This document shows, piece by piece, positions 22,809-33,989 of a stretch of DNA of 64,000 bases. The DNA lies in assembly GCA_958510825.1 (NCBI GenBank), contig OY294044.1, positions 46,278,626 to 46,342,625 on the forward strand, written 5' to 3'. The position numbers and the translations under genes are program-made. The notes under the pieces were generated by a model. The model did not search any database and was not told where the DNA came from. It was given only the letters and a program-made list of their open reading frames with translations. Positions within the stretch are counted from its first letter, which is position 1. Every line of letters starts with the position of its first letter. This DNA comes from Brachypterus glaber. Its lineage: Eukaryota > Arthropoda > Insecta > Coleoptera > Kateretidae.

Positions 22809-23596
22809 CCCAGGTAGCAAAATAACATCACATTCATGTTAGCACCATGTTAATATGTGACTTGTGATGTTACAATACTTGTGGCATTAACATTGATGTG
22901 ACATCGTATGGATGTCCTAAGTCCTACTTCATTAACATCACAGTGTGATGTCCCAAAAATAACGTGTTTGTGATAATATATTATTCACATCCCCTCGATG
23001 TTTTCATATATAATTGTATTATTCCGTAATATTCTTATTATTATTTAAGTAGGTATATCCAATAACTAATAATAATTAATTATTAAGCTTGAGAAAAACA
23101 ATACATTTCGTAATAAATATCATGCAATAAAAAAAAATTATACAACAAATATTAGGTTAGTTTTGTCAAAACAGTTATTTCGACCACTTATACCTAGCTA
23201 ATTATCAATATAATTTGTTAATACTTACACCTAGTTGATACATTTCACACAAAGACTTTATTGGTTATATATTGGATATTATTTCTTTGATTTCACACCT
23301 ATTACTACTTTATAAAAACCAAAACTCACGTCCTCTTCAGTGGCAATATGAACTTGTGATGAAAACAACCAATGGGAATCGAGAATGTCCGCGTTGGTAA
23401 GTTTTAGTTCATTTGGGGACATCATTTAATATCACAAATTTCACATAGATTTAACATCAGTTTTTTCACATCGCATTAACGTGTTCACTTTAACATCAAC
23501 TTTTTCACATTACAGTAACGTGTACACATTAACATCAAAAAAATTACTATAATGTGATGTTAAATTCTAGTAACATAACATCACACGCTACCTGGG
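22809..23596. mobile_element. TIR element, 788 bp, ends CCCAGGTAGC, rich in AACATCACA repeats
   Basis: CCCAGGTAGC (left) and GCTACCTGGG (right) are exact inverted ends flanked by TA. Many copies of TAACATCA, GTGATGT and ACATCAC fill both ends in both orientations. The middle is AT-rich without a transposase. TA duplication suggests a Tc1/mariner-like mobiliser. Confidence 0.78.
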
Positions 23597-23849
23597 TAGT
23601 TAGTTATTGGATGTCCATATCCTTTTAGAAGATGCCAACTGATTTTCAAATTTTGCTTGCAGTGATAGTAATCAGGATTGAGTAGGTAATTTGTTGAAAT
23701 TTTATCATATGGAAAGATTTCTTGTTTTGCCAAAATATTTTCTTAATGAATTCTTAAGGACTATTAAATAACTATATTTTTGCAATCATTTTGATGTGAC
23801 TACAGGCCTTTATGTTCCATTCCATTAATTTTGATTTTCATTTAAAAAA

Positions 23850-24130
23850 AAAGTTTAAGCACTTTAACCACTTTTTTGTTTTTGTGGGGATTACTTTCAA
23901 GAACAATATGACTTGATTTTTCCTGAAAGTTTTGGTATCGATTGGATAATTCACAAAATCCACAAAAATAGTGACTTCAGACGGACAGACGGACATTTTT
24001 AAAGTTTCTTATTTTTTTATGAAACACATTTGTACAGAAGAATTTTTTGTCTAGGACATTTTTTGGCGATTTTGGTAAATTCGAAACTACCGTATAATGC
24101 TATTCTAGCGCTACGCGCTGTGAATAATAT
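23850..24130 (+). repeat. Dispersed GACGGACAG-carrying repeat, copy 1
   Basis: Order of blocks: GGGGATTACTTTCAAGAACA, TTTCCTGAAAGTTTTGG, GACGGACAGACGGACATTTT, TTTTTTGTCTAGGACATTTT, GAAACTACCGTATAAT and AGCGCTACGCGCTGTGAATA. The same order occurs at 27250-27600 and, reversed, at 58905-59170. Confidence 0.8.
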
Positions 24131-24514
24131 AATAATAATTTGCCAGCAAGGAGCTCGTAGGCCTGGGCCAGTTCGCCGCTGATAAAAATTTATGGTAATA
24201 ATGTTGCTTGTATTGATATGTAACAAAAAACAATTTAATTAATTTTTATTTAAAATATATCTTAGTTGCAATTACCTAATTTAAATCACTCCTTATTGGT
24301 CAATGAAATGTCCTCGTTTAAAAAGGTTTATTTCTATTTTTATTCGATCGATGTATGACATAATTTATTTTCTCTCTCTTGTTTAATATTGTAGATACAA
24401 AAAAGCACATTAAAATATAATAATATAATAATAATTCGTTACTTCTTTAAAATGTGTTTAGTATAATTTTGAACTTTTTAAAAGAACACAAACTTTTTTT
24501 TAAAAAAAAGTGCA

Positions 24515-24765
24515 TTTTTGTTTACATGTTTGTTTAACCTTGTACTATTCCGCTTAATTAAGAATCCCCTAAGTCCAAGACTTGTGTGGGCTGGTAGTAG
24601 CAGAAACCACTGACTTTCGAACCATTTTATACTAGTGTCCGTTACACTTATCGCCTTCGCCAAATTTCAATTATTAATTAACTGAAACAGGAAAATCGGC
24701 GCCAGTGAAAATCGAACACACGCTAGTAGGCTTGCTATGTACACGCGCTAGCCACTACGCTATAT
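24515..24765 (-). mobile_element. tRNA-derived SINE, nearly full length
   Basis: Read on the minus strand, the head has a Pol III A box (TAGCGTAGTGGCTAGCGCG, near 24762) and a B-box-like TGTTCGATTTTC (about 24719-24708), with tRNA-like spacing. The body contains TTGGCGAAGGCGATAAGTG, CCACACAAGTCTTGG and TAGTACAAGGTTAAACAAA at the 3' end. Related copies: 29921-30188 (+) and 44169-44303 (+, truncated). Confidence 0.85.
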
Positions 24766-24849
24766 AATATACAATAAAGTTAATAATAATTAATATTGCT
24801 AATGTTTCGAAATCTTATTATCTCTTCATTATGGCTAAAATAGTAATAG

Positions 24850-24990
24850 TATATTAAATTACTAGTTTCATAACATACGTCTTTAGTGCATGAGTACAAG
24901 TTTAGAAAACGAGCCGCTTGCGGCGAGTTTTCTAAATTACTAGTGCTCTAAAAACGTGTTATGAAACGAGAGCTTTATACAATTTTTTCT
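24850..24990. mobile_element. Palindromic MITE
   Basis: AGTTTCATAACATACGTC pairs with ACGTGTTATGAAACGAGAG, and the core GCCGCTTGCGGC and AGAAAAC/GTTTTCT form a hairpin. It resembles the other ATAGTATATTA-bordered palindromes in the window. Confidence 0.5.
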
Positions 24991-25808
24991 ATTTTGCTCT
25001 AAAATTTAAAAAACTTACATTTAAATTGATGACTGATTTAGGGATTTTTGTTTTGGGTTGGCATTACAGTTTACACTATGTTTAAAATTCTAAGAACAAA
25101 TGATATTTTGATATATTTTACAGTCAACTCTTCTTTTTTCACTGCAATTAACCAGTCCACAATTTTAACACGGTAAAAAATAACTCAAACACAAAATTTT
25201 GTAAAAAATTAAACTTTAAATCTACATTGACATTTGTACGCAAAACGTCAAGAGATAGGTTTTTGTATGTTGCCAATCAACAGAAAAAAAAAGTAGAGAT
25301 CTCTTATGGGCCTATAAAAACATGCAAAATGCGTGTGTTTCTGAGCTTATACGAGTCGCAAAAGAGAAAAAAAAACTTTATAGAAAACCTGTTATACTTA
25401 TGCACCAACTACTATCGGTAACAAATGAACTGACACGTGTGTTTCATATCTAATTAAAAAAAAATACAGCTTGAAAAAAATTCAAAAAGATATATGTTGG
25501 TATTTAGCTATATTTGCATAGTATTTTGAAGTTTAAAAAAAATCTTACAGTAGTTTATTTATAATTCATAAAAATATGAAAAACTTGCATGTTTTTTTGG
25601 CGATATTGAGGAAACTTTAACTTTTGCAGTACATAAGTTGGTTAATACTCAATATTTTTTTGTGAAATTTTCAGAATGCTTTTTATTTTAGACAGATACG
25701 AAAAAGAAAAAAAAATGCTCGTTTTTTAATAAAAATCTAAACTGTAAAAAGGAGTTCCCATACTTAATTTAGAAACAAACTATGTTTTTTTTTTCAGGAT
25801 ATTATATA

Positions 25809-26525
25809 CAGTGCGGTCCAAAAGCCACCCCCCCTTTTAACTTTTGAAGGAGTTGAGATATCGACTTCAAATTTAGAACTCTTAAATAAGACAACTTAAA
25901 CTATCTTTTAGCATATATTTGATATTTTCAGCTCTTAAAATGTGGGCAGGGGGGCATGGGGGGACATTTTTATAAATGGAAAGGGGGGTCGTGTGATACA
26001 GCATTTTAAAGCTTATAAAATTCTCTATTTAAACTAATATTTTTTAATTTTTAAAAAAATGTTTTTTAAGGTTTTGATTTTTCAATTTTTTGTACTAAAA
26101 TATTCGATTTTTTAAGTTTTTTTTATAAATTTTTATTTATGTCAACTAAAATTAGTTTAAAAGTATAATTTACATTTTTTTATGATGAAATTAGGCATTT
26201 TTAAAAAATTATTTGTTTTTTTTAGAGGAATTTTGACATTAATACCCATTTTCAACGCCATTTTAAACCCAATTTTTTTTTTTTTTTAATTAAAAATATG
26301 GAGTTAAATGGAGAATTTTATAAGCTTTAAAATGATGTATTACACGACCCCCCTTTCCATTTAAAAAAATGTGCCCCCATGCCCCCCTGCCCACATTTTA
26401 GAAGCTTAAGTATATGCTAAAAGATAGTTTAAGTTGTCTTATTTAAAAGTTCCAAATTTGAAGTCGATATCTCAACTGGTTCAAAAGTTAAGAGAGGGGG
26501 GGGGGGTGACTTTTGGACCACTCTG
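25809..26525. mobile_element. Long foldback element, 717 bp, TA target duplication
   Basis: The left end CAGTGCGGTCCAAAAGCCAC is mirrored by GTGACTTTTGGACCACTCTG. The arms of about 300 bp include TCGTGTGATACAGCATTTTA paired with AAATGATGTATTACACGACC, and both carry GGGGGGCATGGGGG-type runs. TA flanks both ends. Single-arm relatives lie at 32330-32515, 43722-43935 and 53330-53640. Confidence 0.85.
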
Positions 26526-26639
26526 TATGTATAAGTAAATATAATAATTTTTTATAAAATATTTTTAAATAATATATTTTTAACGACAAAAATAGATATT
26601 TTGTAAAAATTAAATTATTGAGATTATTTATCCAAGTCT

Positions 26640-27249
26640 CGGTCCACTATCTTTATATAGCGGAGAACCCAATTTAAAATATGTTATTTTCGCTGTGCTT
26701 TGGAATTTTTGTAATTAACATATAACTATAAATTATAATCTTGTTTTTCATTTTACAAGAAAATAACAGAAAAATACAGGATTTTTTCTATTTAAACATC
26801 GAAAATATAAGATTAAATTAGGATATATAAATAAACAGTATCGGCTAGACAGGTGAGTCAGTGAGAAAAATCTCACGGGGCCATCCACGTTAGGGGGCCC
26901 CTTATACTGTGCCCCCCCCCCCCCCCCCGCCGGGTGATGTTTTTTTATTAAAATTTCTGTCAAAACATTTTGGAGGTGATGAGCTTTTTTTTTTAGTCAT
27001 CGAAATTTTTTGCAAAGAACAGCCGATTGTCTGGTTATTAGTTTATTATCCTTATTGCGATGGTTGAAGAAGATAAAAAAAATTACCAAAAATTGAACAA
27101 AAAGCCTATTTTAATCGAAGAAAATTCAACAGCAGCCAAAATATCAGAACTTTTGTATAATATTAAGCGGCATCGTGACTCTTATTGGAATAGTATATTT
27201 CATAACGTGTACGGAAAGTGATTAATTGTTATTAACATTTAAAATAACA
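26640..27249. other. Intron sequence with a poly-C run, nothing identified
   Basis: A homopolymeric C tract at about 26912-26928 is the only notable item. It is likely to be length-variable and error-prone in sequencing. Confidence 0.6.
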
Positions 27250-27600
27250 TTATTTCGATTTTTTTAAAAGTTTAACCCCCCATAACTTTTTTGTTTTGTG
27301 AGGGGATTACTTTCAAAAACAATAGGGATCTTCCCCTCGTAGAACTTAATTTTTCCTAAAAATTTCAAGTCGATCGAATTATTCGTTCTTAAGTTATCGT
27401 GTCTACAAAAAAAAACGTGACAGAAGGACAGACGGACATTTCAAAAAAAAAGTTGTAATTTTTTCATGAAACAAATTTATATCCAAGAATTTTTTGTCTA
27501 GGACGAAGTTTGATTTTTTTTTGAAAATTCGAAGCCACCGTATAATAACTACCGTGGAATAATATTATTATAGCGCAGGCGCTGTAATAATATAATAAGG
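27250..27600 (+). repeat. Dispersed GACGGACAG-carrying repeat, copy 2
   Basis: Contains GGGGATTACTTTCAAAAACA, TTTCAAGTCGATCGAATTAT, AAGTTATCGTGTCTACAAAA, GAAGGACAGACGGACATTTC, TTTTTTGTCTAGGACGAAGT and, at the end, ATAGCGCAGGCGCTGTAATA. Here the GACGGACA seed is not expanded. Confidence 0.85.
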
Positions 27601-27756
27601 TGAAAACACTTTAATATACATAAAAAATAGTCACAATTATGAGTTTTAATATTGAAGTTTAAGGACTAAAAGGGTTCATTTGAAATATATATTTTTACAC
27701 ACCACCTCCGCGGACCTCCGAGGGGGTCTAAATAATTACATTTCACTTATTTAGGG

Positions 27757-28362
27757 TGAGAACTACCTACATACCAAATTTTAGCTCCCCGGGCCAATAG
27801 TTTTTAAGAAATGAGTACCCAACCAAGGTTAAAAGGCCGGCTGGAAGTTTTTAATATAAATTTCAAGTCGATCCGATTATTCGTTCTTGAGTTATCATGT
27901 CTACAAAAAACTTGACATAATACGGACAGACAGACGGACAGATAGACGGACAGACAGACGGACAGACAGACGGACAGACAGACGGACAGACAGACGGACA
28001 GACAGACGGACAGACAGACAGACAGACAGACGGACAGACAGACGGACAGACAGACGGACAGACAGACGGACAGACAGACGGACAGACAGACGGACAGACA
28101 GACGGACAGACAGACGGACAGACAGACGGACAGACAGACGGACAGACAGACGGACAGACAGACGGACAGACAGACGGACAGACAGACGGACAGACAGACG
28201 GACAGACAGACGGACAGACAGACCGTATAATAACTACCGTAGAATAATATTATTCTAGTGAGAACTACCTACATACCAAATTTTAACTTCCCTGGTCCAA
28301 TAGTTTTAAAAAAATGAGTACCCAAGCTTAAAAGGCCGGCTGGAAGTTTTTAATATAAATTT
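27757..28362 (+). repeat. (GGACAGACAGAC)n array between direct repeats
   Basis: A 12-bp unit array fills about 27926-28222. It is preceded by GATCCGATTATTCGTTCTTG and TTATCATGTCTACAAAAAAC, the same left flank as the dispersed repeat. On either side lie direct copies of a ~105-bp segment starting GAACTACCTACATACCAAAT (27757 and 28258). The open frame across it (Thr-Asp-Arg-Arg repeats) is spurious. Confidence 0.9.
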
Positions 28363-29229
28363 TTTTTAAAGGCGAAAAACATCAAAAAATATCGCAAAGA
28401 AATGCTTGTGTCTTCCAATGGGCCAAAATGGGCATTCTAATATTTATACAGTATTACTATTACATATTTAGAAATATTGGTTTGTTTAGAAATAAGGTAT
28501 TTTTTGTGTAAGCATGTCAAAATAGGTTTTTGAGCAACCGTTGTGCATCGACATGAATATTGCATTGGCACATTTTCCCAAAGGAGGGTATGGTATTTTG
28601 GGCTAAATCGCCTGCAACGATAAGATTTTATATGCTTATAGATACCGAGATACTCGATAGATATATAAAAAATAAACATTTACAAAATTTGAGCCCTTTT
28701 AACATATTTAATTAATTAATTTTGACATATGTCGATGCATGATTTGGCAACATTGCGATAGTTCAAATGTGAAGTCTCATATCATGTCAAAATAATAACT
28801 TTGCACATTAAATTCAACTTTGGGGCCCAGCGCTAAGTGTGAGATGTTATTTTTACTGCGCTTGACTGTAAAAATAAAATATTTTGTTATGTTGTTAATT
28901 TTTACACATTTAACATTTAACACATTTAAAATGATACACAATGTGGTTGAACTTATCGGACTAGTTTTTCAGTGATTATCGAGTTGTTTTTGAGGTATTT
29001 AGACTAATAATTTAAGCCAACGTTGTTGTATAGTAATCTAAAGCCTGCAGTCCTATGGGATAGTGTCCCCAGACTAGTAATTTAATGTGGGTTTCAACGT
29101 GTTAAATAACTTTATTTTGCATGAAAAAGTTTTAAGAGACTTTTAAGCTGCAGTTTTAAATAGATACATTATTTAATATTGTACAGTATTGTATTTTTAT
29201 TATACATTCCAAATGTTTGTTGATGTGTA
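28363..29229. other. Intron/intergenic stretch, nothing identified
   Basis: No coding-like frame, RNA gene or clear repeat end was found. Confidence 0.55.
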
Positions 29230-29364
29230 GGGCCACTTGCACCAACTTTTGGTCTGGGATTATCTCAGCTAAACCGAGTTTAAGTTAAAAATGCTGCATT
29301 CTGATTGGCCGGCCGACAACTTAATCCAAGTTTAAAGTTAAACCATCATTGGTGCAAGTGGCCC
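29230..29364. mobile_element. MITE, 135 bp, TIR GGGCCACTTGCACCAA
   Basis: GGGCCACTTGCACCAA at the left and TTGGTGCAAGTGGCCC at the right are perfect inverted ends. The interior pairs AAACCGAGTTTAAGTT with TCCAAGTTTAAAGTTAAAC. Flanks GTA and TTA are compatible with a degenerate TWA target as in PIF/Harbinger, but this is not decisive. Confidence 0.82.
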
Positions 29365-29920
29365 TTAGATAAACAAAAAAATATCACTTTTTTTTGATAA
29401 AGCATTTAGTTTATCACGATGAATGGTGTCATTGTTATCATGTTTACGATTGTTAAAGAATTTTTATTAAAAAAATTGTTTTTTTTTTTTTAACAAATAA
29501 ACTAAGTTAACGGCTTTTCATCATGTCTTTTCATTAATTTGCACTTTTTTTAAACAAAAACATATTGTTCTTAGCCCAAAACTCGCCTTTAAAATGATAT
29601 AATTCTTTATTGCAAATAAAATAATAAGTTTTTCTAATGTATAAAAGTATAGTCAATAACTTTAAATGGTTTTTCAACCTTATTTCTTAATTTTATTTGC
29701 CTATTTATGGACACTTTTTTCCCGTTGGCAACATAGTGCGCCGCGGCAGCGCGCTGTCCCTATTAGATATATCTCTGAGATATTTATAAATATATAGACT
29801 ATATCCCACGAATAAGTTCTTTAGTATATTATACAGGGAAAGATAGCTTTGAACATAATAATGTAATATAATAATAATATAATATAATAATAATAATAAT
29901 ATAATAATATTAATAATAAT

Positions 29921-30188
29921 GGGAGGATTGGTGTAGTGGACTACCGCGTCGTACTTGACGAGTTTACTACTCAAAATAGCGTGACTTCGATTCACCTCGG
30001 TGCGCCGATTTGCCTTTTTCAGTTAATTAATAATTGAAATTTGGCGAAGGCGTAAGTGAAGCGGACACTCCCTATAAATTGGTTCGAAAGTCAATTAACC
30101 GGTGGTTCCCTCTACTACTAGCTCACACAAGTCCTGGACTAAGAGGATGCTTAATTAAGTAGAATAGTACGAGGTTAAACAAAATGTA
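29921..30188 (+). mobile_element. tRNA-derived SINE beside a splice donor
   Basis: A-box-like TGGTGTAGTGG at 29929-29939 and B-box-like CTTCGATTCACC at 29985-29996 head a body with TTGGCGAAGGCGTAAGTG, CACACAAGTCCTGGACT and a 3' end AGTACGAGGTTAAACAAAA. Preceded by an AATAAT microsatellite. It ends about 25 bp from the donor of the minus-strand exon at 30215-30295, in antisense orientation to that gene. Confidence 0.85.
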
Positions 30189-30214
30189 ATGGAAAAAAAT
30201 AATATTATATTTAC

Positions 30215-30295
30215 CTTCTTCCTCGTTATCCTCGTCAGAGCTGCTGGTGGGATTTATTTTAATGACAACATAATCATTTTTTCCATAATGAATAT
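30215..30295 (-). CDS. PPxY membrane protein, internal 81-nt exon
   Basis: On the minus strand the acceptor TTTTTTACAG precedes 30295 and the donor AAG/GTAAAT follows 30215. The exon takes two bases to finish a codon begun in the exon at 33302-33424 (A + AT = Asn), encodes IHYGKNDYVVIKINPTSSSD then an acidic EDNEEE run, and leaves one base (G) that makes Glu with the AA opening the exon at 19588. The other two frames contain stops. Matching phases at both junctions are the main evidence that the three exons form one gene. The peptide is acidic and soluble and precedes the membrane helix by about ten residues. The exon is too short to stand out by length alone. Confidence 0.85.
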
Positions 30296-30639
30296 CTGTA
30301 AAAAATAATAAATTTACAATAAAAAGAAAATATATACAATTATTGTATATATTATATTATATATACATTATAATGGTTTTTGGTTTAAGAAAATATTTTA
30401 CCAAGACAATTTCTTTCACGCAGATTAGAATATTTAATACATAAACAAGCATCATAGGAATTCAGATTTCATTTTGAGGCTGTACATATTTATATTTTTT
30501 AATTTAACTATAAATGTCTCATTTAAATAGTGCGTCTTCCACTAAACAATATCGTTTAAAAAATCTAACTTTCTTAAACATCACAGTTATATAAGAATGA
30601 GCATTTATAACTAGGGACCCTATATATAATATAGTGAAC

Positions 30640-30745
30640 ATATTCTCGCAACCAAGTCACGTTACTATCGTGCGCTCTTTGCCACTCTATGATTATGAAC
30701 GGCAAAGTGGGAAGGACACATGGTCACGTGACTTGGTTCGGAGAA
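30640..30745. repeat. Palindrome with CTCGCAACCAAGTCACGT arms
   Basis: CGCAACCAAGTCACGT pairs with ACGTGACTTGGTTCGGAG, and CTTTGCCACTC pairs with GGCAAAGTGGGA. A small MITE-like hairpin. Confidence 0.6.
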
Positions 30746-30799
30746 AATTTGACTGAATGATTGATTGATTAATCGATAAAGAGAAACAAGATAGGGATT

Positions 30800-31715
30800 C
30801 GTACCTCAATCACTGCGGCCACCCGCGGGCCTATTATGTTGTTCTTGAGTTTCTTGCTAGTCAAACAGCTTCGTTCCTTAATCAGGCTTACTAGGCTGTT
30901 TACTAGATTTTAATTGGAGAGCATAGCTTATGGGTTACCATTTCCCGGTTGTTGGCATCTCCAGCGATCTAGAGCCATGCAGTCAAAGAGAACAGGATAG
31001 GCTGTTTCCGCCTCCTCATTACACAGACTGCATATTGGTCCCTGCTAAGAGGTAGAAGGTTCTTGGTTAGTGGACCAGCAGTTATTGCACCGCCAAGTAT
31101 TAACTTGCTTTGCCTAAGTCCCGGTGCCTGACCTCACTGTAAATTTTGCTGGGGTGTTATTCAGTTGGATATCCAGCTTTTTACCGCGGTTTTGGTTATG
31201 CCCATAGCCAGGTCAGGTCTAATGAAGGGAGTTTCCGATCTTTCTTTTGCGAGTTAATCCACTCTCTCATTGTTATCAATGTCTTTGTGCCCCGGCACCC
31301 ACCCTAAAGTTACTTTATTGTGGTTGGCTAATGTTATCAGGTTGTTTCGACAGTCCCACACCTGTTTAGATTTGCTTTCCAAGTTAGATATGGCTTTGAG
31401 TGCCTATTGACTGTCAGAGAGTATGAGGATTATCCTATTACTATAGTCCCTCCTTTAGTTTTTCTGAATATACCTATTAATAGCGTATACTTTTGCTTAA
31501 AATACAGTAGCATTCTTCCCAAGAGAAAGGAATCTATTCCAGTACCAGTTCAACTGTTCATTTAAGAGCCATCCGTGTAACAGACTACGCCCTGGCTTCG
31601 ACAGTGTTGTTTAAATATTCTTCATTTCAGTTGACCTGGATGTTAAAAGCATTGTCGAAGTTAAATGCTACCAGAATTGAATCGCTGCTCATCTCTAGCA
31701 AAAACTTTGCGACAT
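30800..31715 (-). pseudogene. Decayed LINE ORF2: RNase H domain and Cys-rich C-terminus
   Basis: On the minus strand, with several stops and frameshifts, the remains read in order: YTDGS near 31575 (first RNase H aspartate); ILSDSQ near 31420 (a further acidic residue); VTLGWVPGHKDIDNNERVD at about 31320-31260 (the VPGH-x-NE block of RNase H); KTAVKSWI; then a zinc-knuckle-like CSLCNEEAETAYPVLFDC near 31000. This order is typical of the C-terminal half of R1/Jockey/I-type LINE ORF2. It lies in the intron between 30296 and 33301 of the PPxY gene, in the same orientation. Clearly dead. Confidence 0.85.
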
Positions 31716-32329
31716 TAAAAAGAAAATATTTACTATAATAAAATGAAACGCCACACAAAGGGTTGAATCTAGTAATCTAATCTAGGTCCAGTTTTTTTTT
31801 TGTAAATTTGCACTATTGATATAAAAGAAATTACGTTACATATCAAAATATGCATAGACGTGTTTGGAATTATTTACAAAAAGGTTTGATAATGTTCTGT
31901 TTTAATTAATTCTATTCAAGAATAGTTAAGATTATATAATTTCTTTAAAATTAATGCATTATTAGGATGAAAATAACCGGCCTACCTTTGAAGATTTTTA
32001 ATGTTAGCATCATGATGCTGATACTAGCTTCAGAATTTAAAATTATGAAGGTAAAAATTTAAAGAACATTATTAATTTATTAATAATGAACATACATCTA
32101 TAATATACTATTATTATAGGTACAATTTTCACTGGTAGATTTTCGTTTATACTAAAAAAAGTTCATGTCAATATAAATTTTTCTTCAGCGAATCTTTGAC
32201 CATATACAATCTGCATCCGTTCATTCACTATAATAGACCTTATTTCAATTTAACGGTTTTATACATTTTTTAATACTTTAAACTCATAATTACACAGGGT
32301 TCTTTTTTAAGTGGTACAACCCCCGTAAC
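31716..32329. other. Intron stretch, nothing firm
   Basis: A minus-strand segment near 31985-32035 has an ATG and a GTAGG donor-like end. The phases of the flanking exons splice directly to each other, so I do not call an exon here. Confidence 0.5.
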
Positions 32330-32515
32330 TTTTAAAAGAAATAAGATATAAACTTTAAATTTGGAATATGTAAATCACAAAATAAAAATTATCATTTGCC
32401 ATATTTTTTAATTTTTTATTCGGTAAGGTAGAGCCAGGGGGCAATGGGGAACAATATTTCAAACGGCACCCTTGTGATAAGACATTTTAAAGGGCTTAAA
32501 ATTCTCTATTTAACT
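32330..32515. repeat. Single arm of the GTGCGGTCCAAAAG foldback family
   Basis: CTTGTGATAAGACATTTTAA, TTAAAATTCTCTATTTAA and a GCCAGGGGGCAATGGGGA run parallel the left arm of 25809-26525. The other arm is missing. Confidence 0.55.
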
Positions 32516-32812
32516 GTGTAATTATAAATTTTTTAATATTTTTTTTTCTTCAAAATTATTCAAATTTTTAATATTTTGTGCATAAATATTAAAATTTTTA
32601 CATGAAAATGATAAATAATTATTTATCATTTTCATGTAATTCATGTAATTATAATTAGTCTTAACATGATAATAATAGACCGCTGCTAGATCTTCATGAC
32701 ATGATCTCGTAATGTCTTTACAATGAGGAGTCATCTGTATGCATTCATGAACTCAGATGAACTCATTAAATGATGTCATAATGACTTCCACGTGAAATAG
32801 CAAATGTTGTCC

Positions 32813-33127
32813 GGGCCATTGTTCTTCATTATTTAACAATGCATGTTGCCACTTTAACTTCAAAATCAAAGCATGTCTCAACCCTTTGTGGAAGTTTAAT
32901 GTCACTTTATTTAGGGTCCCTATTTATAACTACTTTGTTATTAGTCACCAATTGGTGGTGCTTATTGGTGGTGCTTTAAAGCACTTTGGAGAAAACCATT
33001 GTTCTTCATTGTTTAATAATGCATGTGCTTAGTTGCCATTTTAACCTCAAAATCAAAGCATGTGTTGTGTAAAGTTTAATGTCACTTTATTTAGGGTCCC
33101 TATTTATAACTACTTTGTTATTAGTCG
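32813..33127 (+). repeat. Two tandem units of ~181 bp
   Basis: GCCATTGTTCTTCATTATTT and ACCATTGTTCTTCATTGTTT start two parallel segments. Both end GTCCCTATTTATAACTACTT then TGTTATTAGTC. A duplication in the intron, 175 bp from the donor side of the exon at 33302-33424. Confidence 0.85.
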
Positions 33128-33301
33128 CCTGCATTAACACCACTCTCAAACCGATATTGGATCAGCAAGTTTCACAAAAGATTAAGAAACAAATTACTTT
33201 AAAGAATAGAATGTTTTAAATACTCCATTTTAATTAAACTGCCTCAAAACTGTTTCTCTAAAAATCAACAAGAATAACTAAAAAAAAAAACGTTTACTTA
33301 C

Positions 33302-33424
33302 TTCCATCTTTATCAGGTCCCTGAGTTATTTCATATTGCTGGAGAATGTCTTCAAATTCATCTATTTTGGCCCTTTTGAAAAATCCTATCAATCTGTGTT
33401 TACTTTTCGGTGTAGGCTTTGACT
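33302..33424 (-). CDS. PPxY membrane protein, upstream 123-nt exon
   Basis: On the minus strand a CTTTATTTCAG acceptor precedes 33424, and a consensus donor GAA/GTAAGT follows 33302. The only open frame takes two bases first, reads 40 codons (SKPTPKSKHRLIGFFKRAKI, then DEFEDILQQYEITQGPDKDG) and leaves one base, which fits the exon at 30215-30295. The peptide is basic then acidic, with no signal peptide or membrane segment. It lies N-terminal to the single helix, so the first part of the protein, including any start codon, is upstream and was not found between 33.4 kb and the window end. No known domain recognised. Confidence 0.83.
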
Positions 33425-33989
33425 CTGAAATAAAGAAAAATATTGTTGACTTATCTGTAAACATGTAGGTAATGTGATGTATCGCACTCGCTTGGATTTG
33501 TTATCTACGTCATTTCCTAATAATAAGTATTCCCAAAGTTTTGCTCATATTAAAATTTGGCAACATGGCGCGACTTGATCTGAATTTTTTTTTAAATTTT
33601 TATCTTAAATTTTTCTAATGTATTGTTATGTTCCATTTTAATTTTAATAATTTAGAAGATAAACAGAAAATATATATAAAAATTGATAAAACCTCTAAAA
33701 ATAATAAAAACAACTGATGTGTAAACATATAATATCGTATAGCTGAAGAACCACTAGACCGATTTTAAAACACAAAAAACTGTCGAAACTGGAATTCGAA
33801 AGACTTTTTAAATGAGGTGCCACTTAATATGATATATTATATTATGGTCTTATTTCAATTTTGGGCCCTTTTTTAATTTTTAGTCAATTTTTGACTTTTC
33901 AAGGTCAAGCCAAGCTTTATGATTTGTTTTGGATAACATTTCATCCATGGATTGTTTATTGGACTTATATCAAAAGCGCGCGGTGCACC

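Noticed and set aside
24700..24765. tRNA gene from A and B box matches
   Set aside because: No cloverleaf; the boxes belong to a SINE head shared with 29921-30188.
27887..28258. 123-codon Thr-Asp-Arg-rich frame
   Set aside because: Artefact of the GGACAGACAGAC array.
31985..32035. Minus-strand candidate exon with ATG and GTAGG donor
   Set aside because: The flanking exons at 33302-33424 and 30215-30295 splice in phase without it, and no acceptor with a matching phase is seen.
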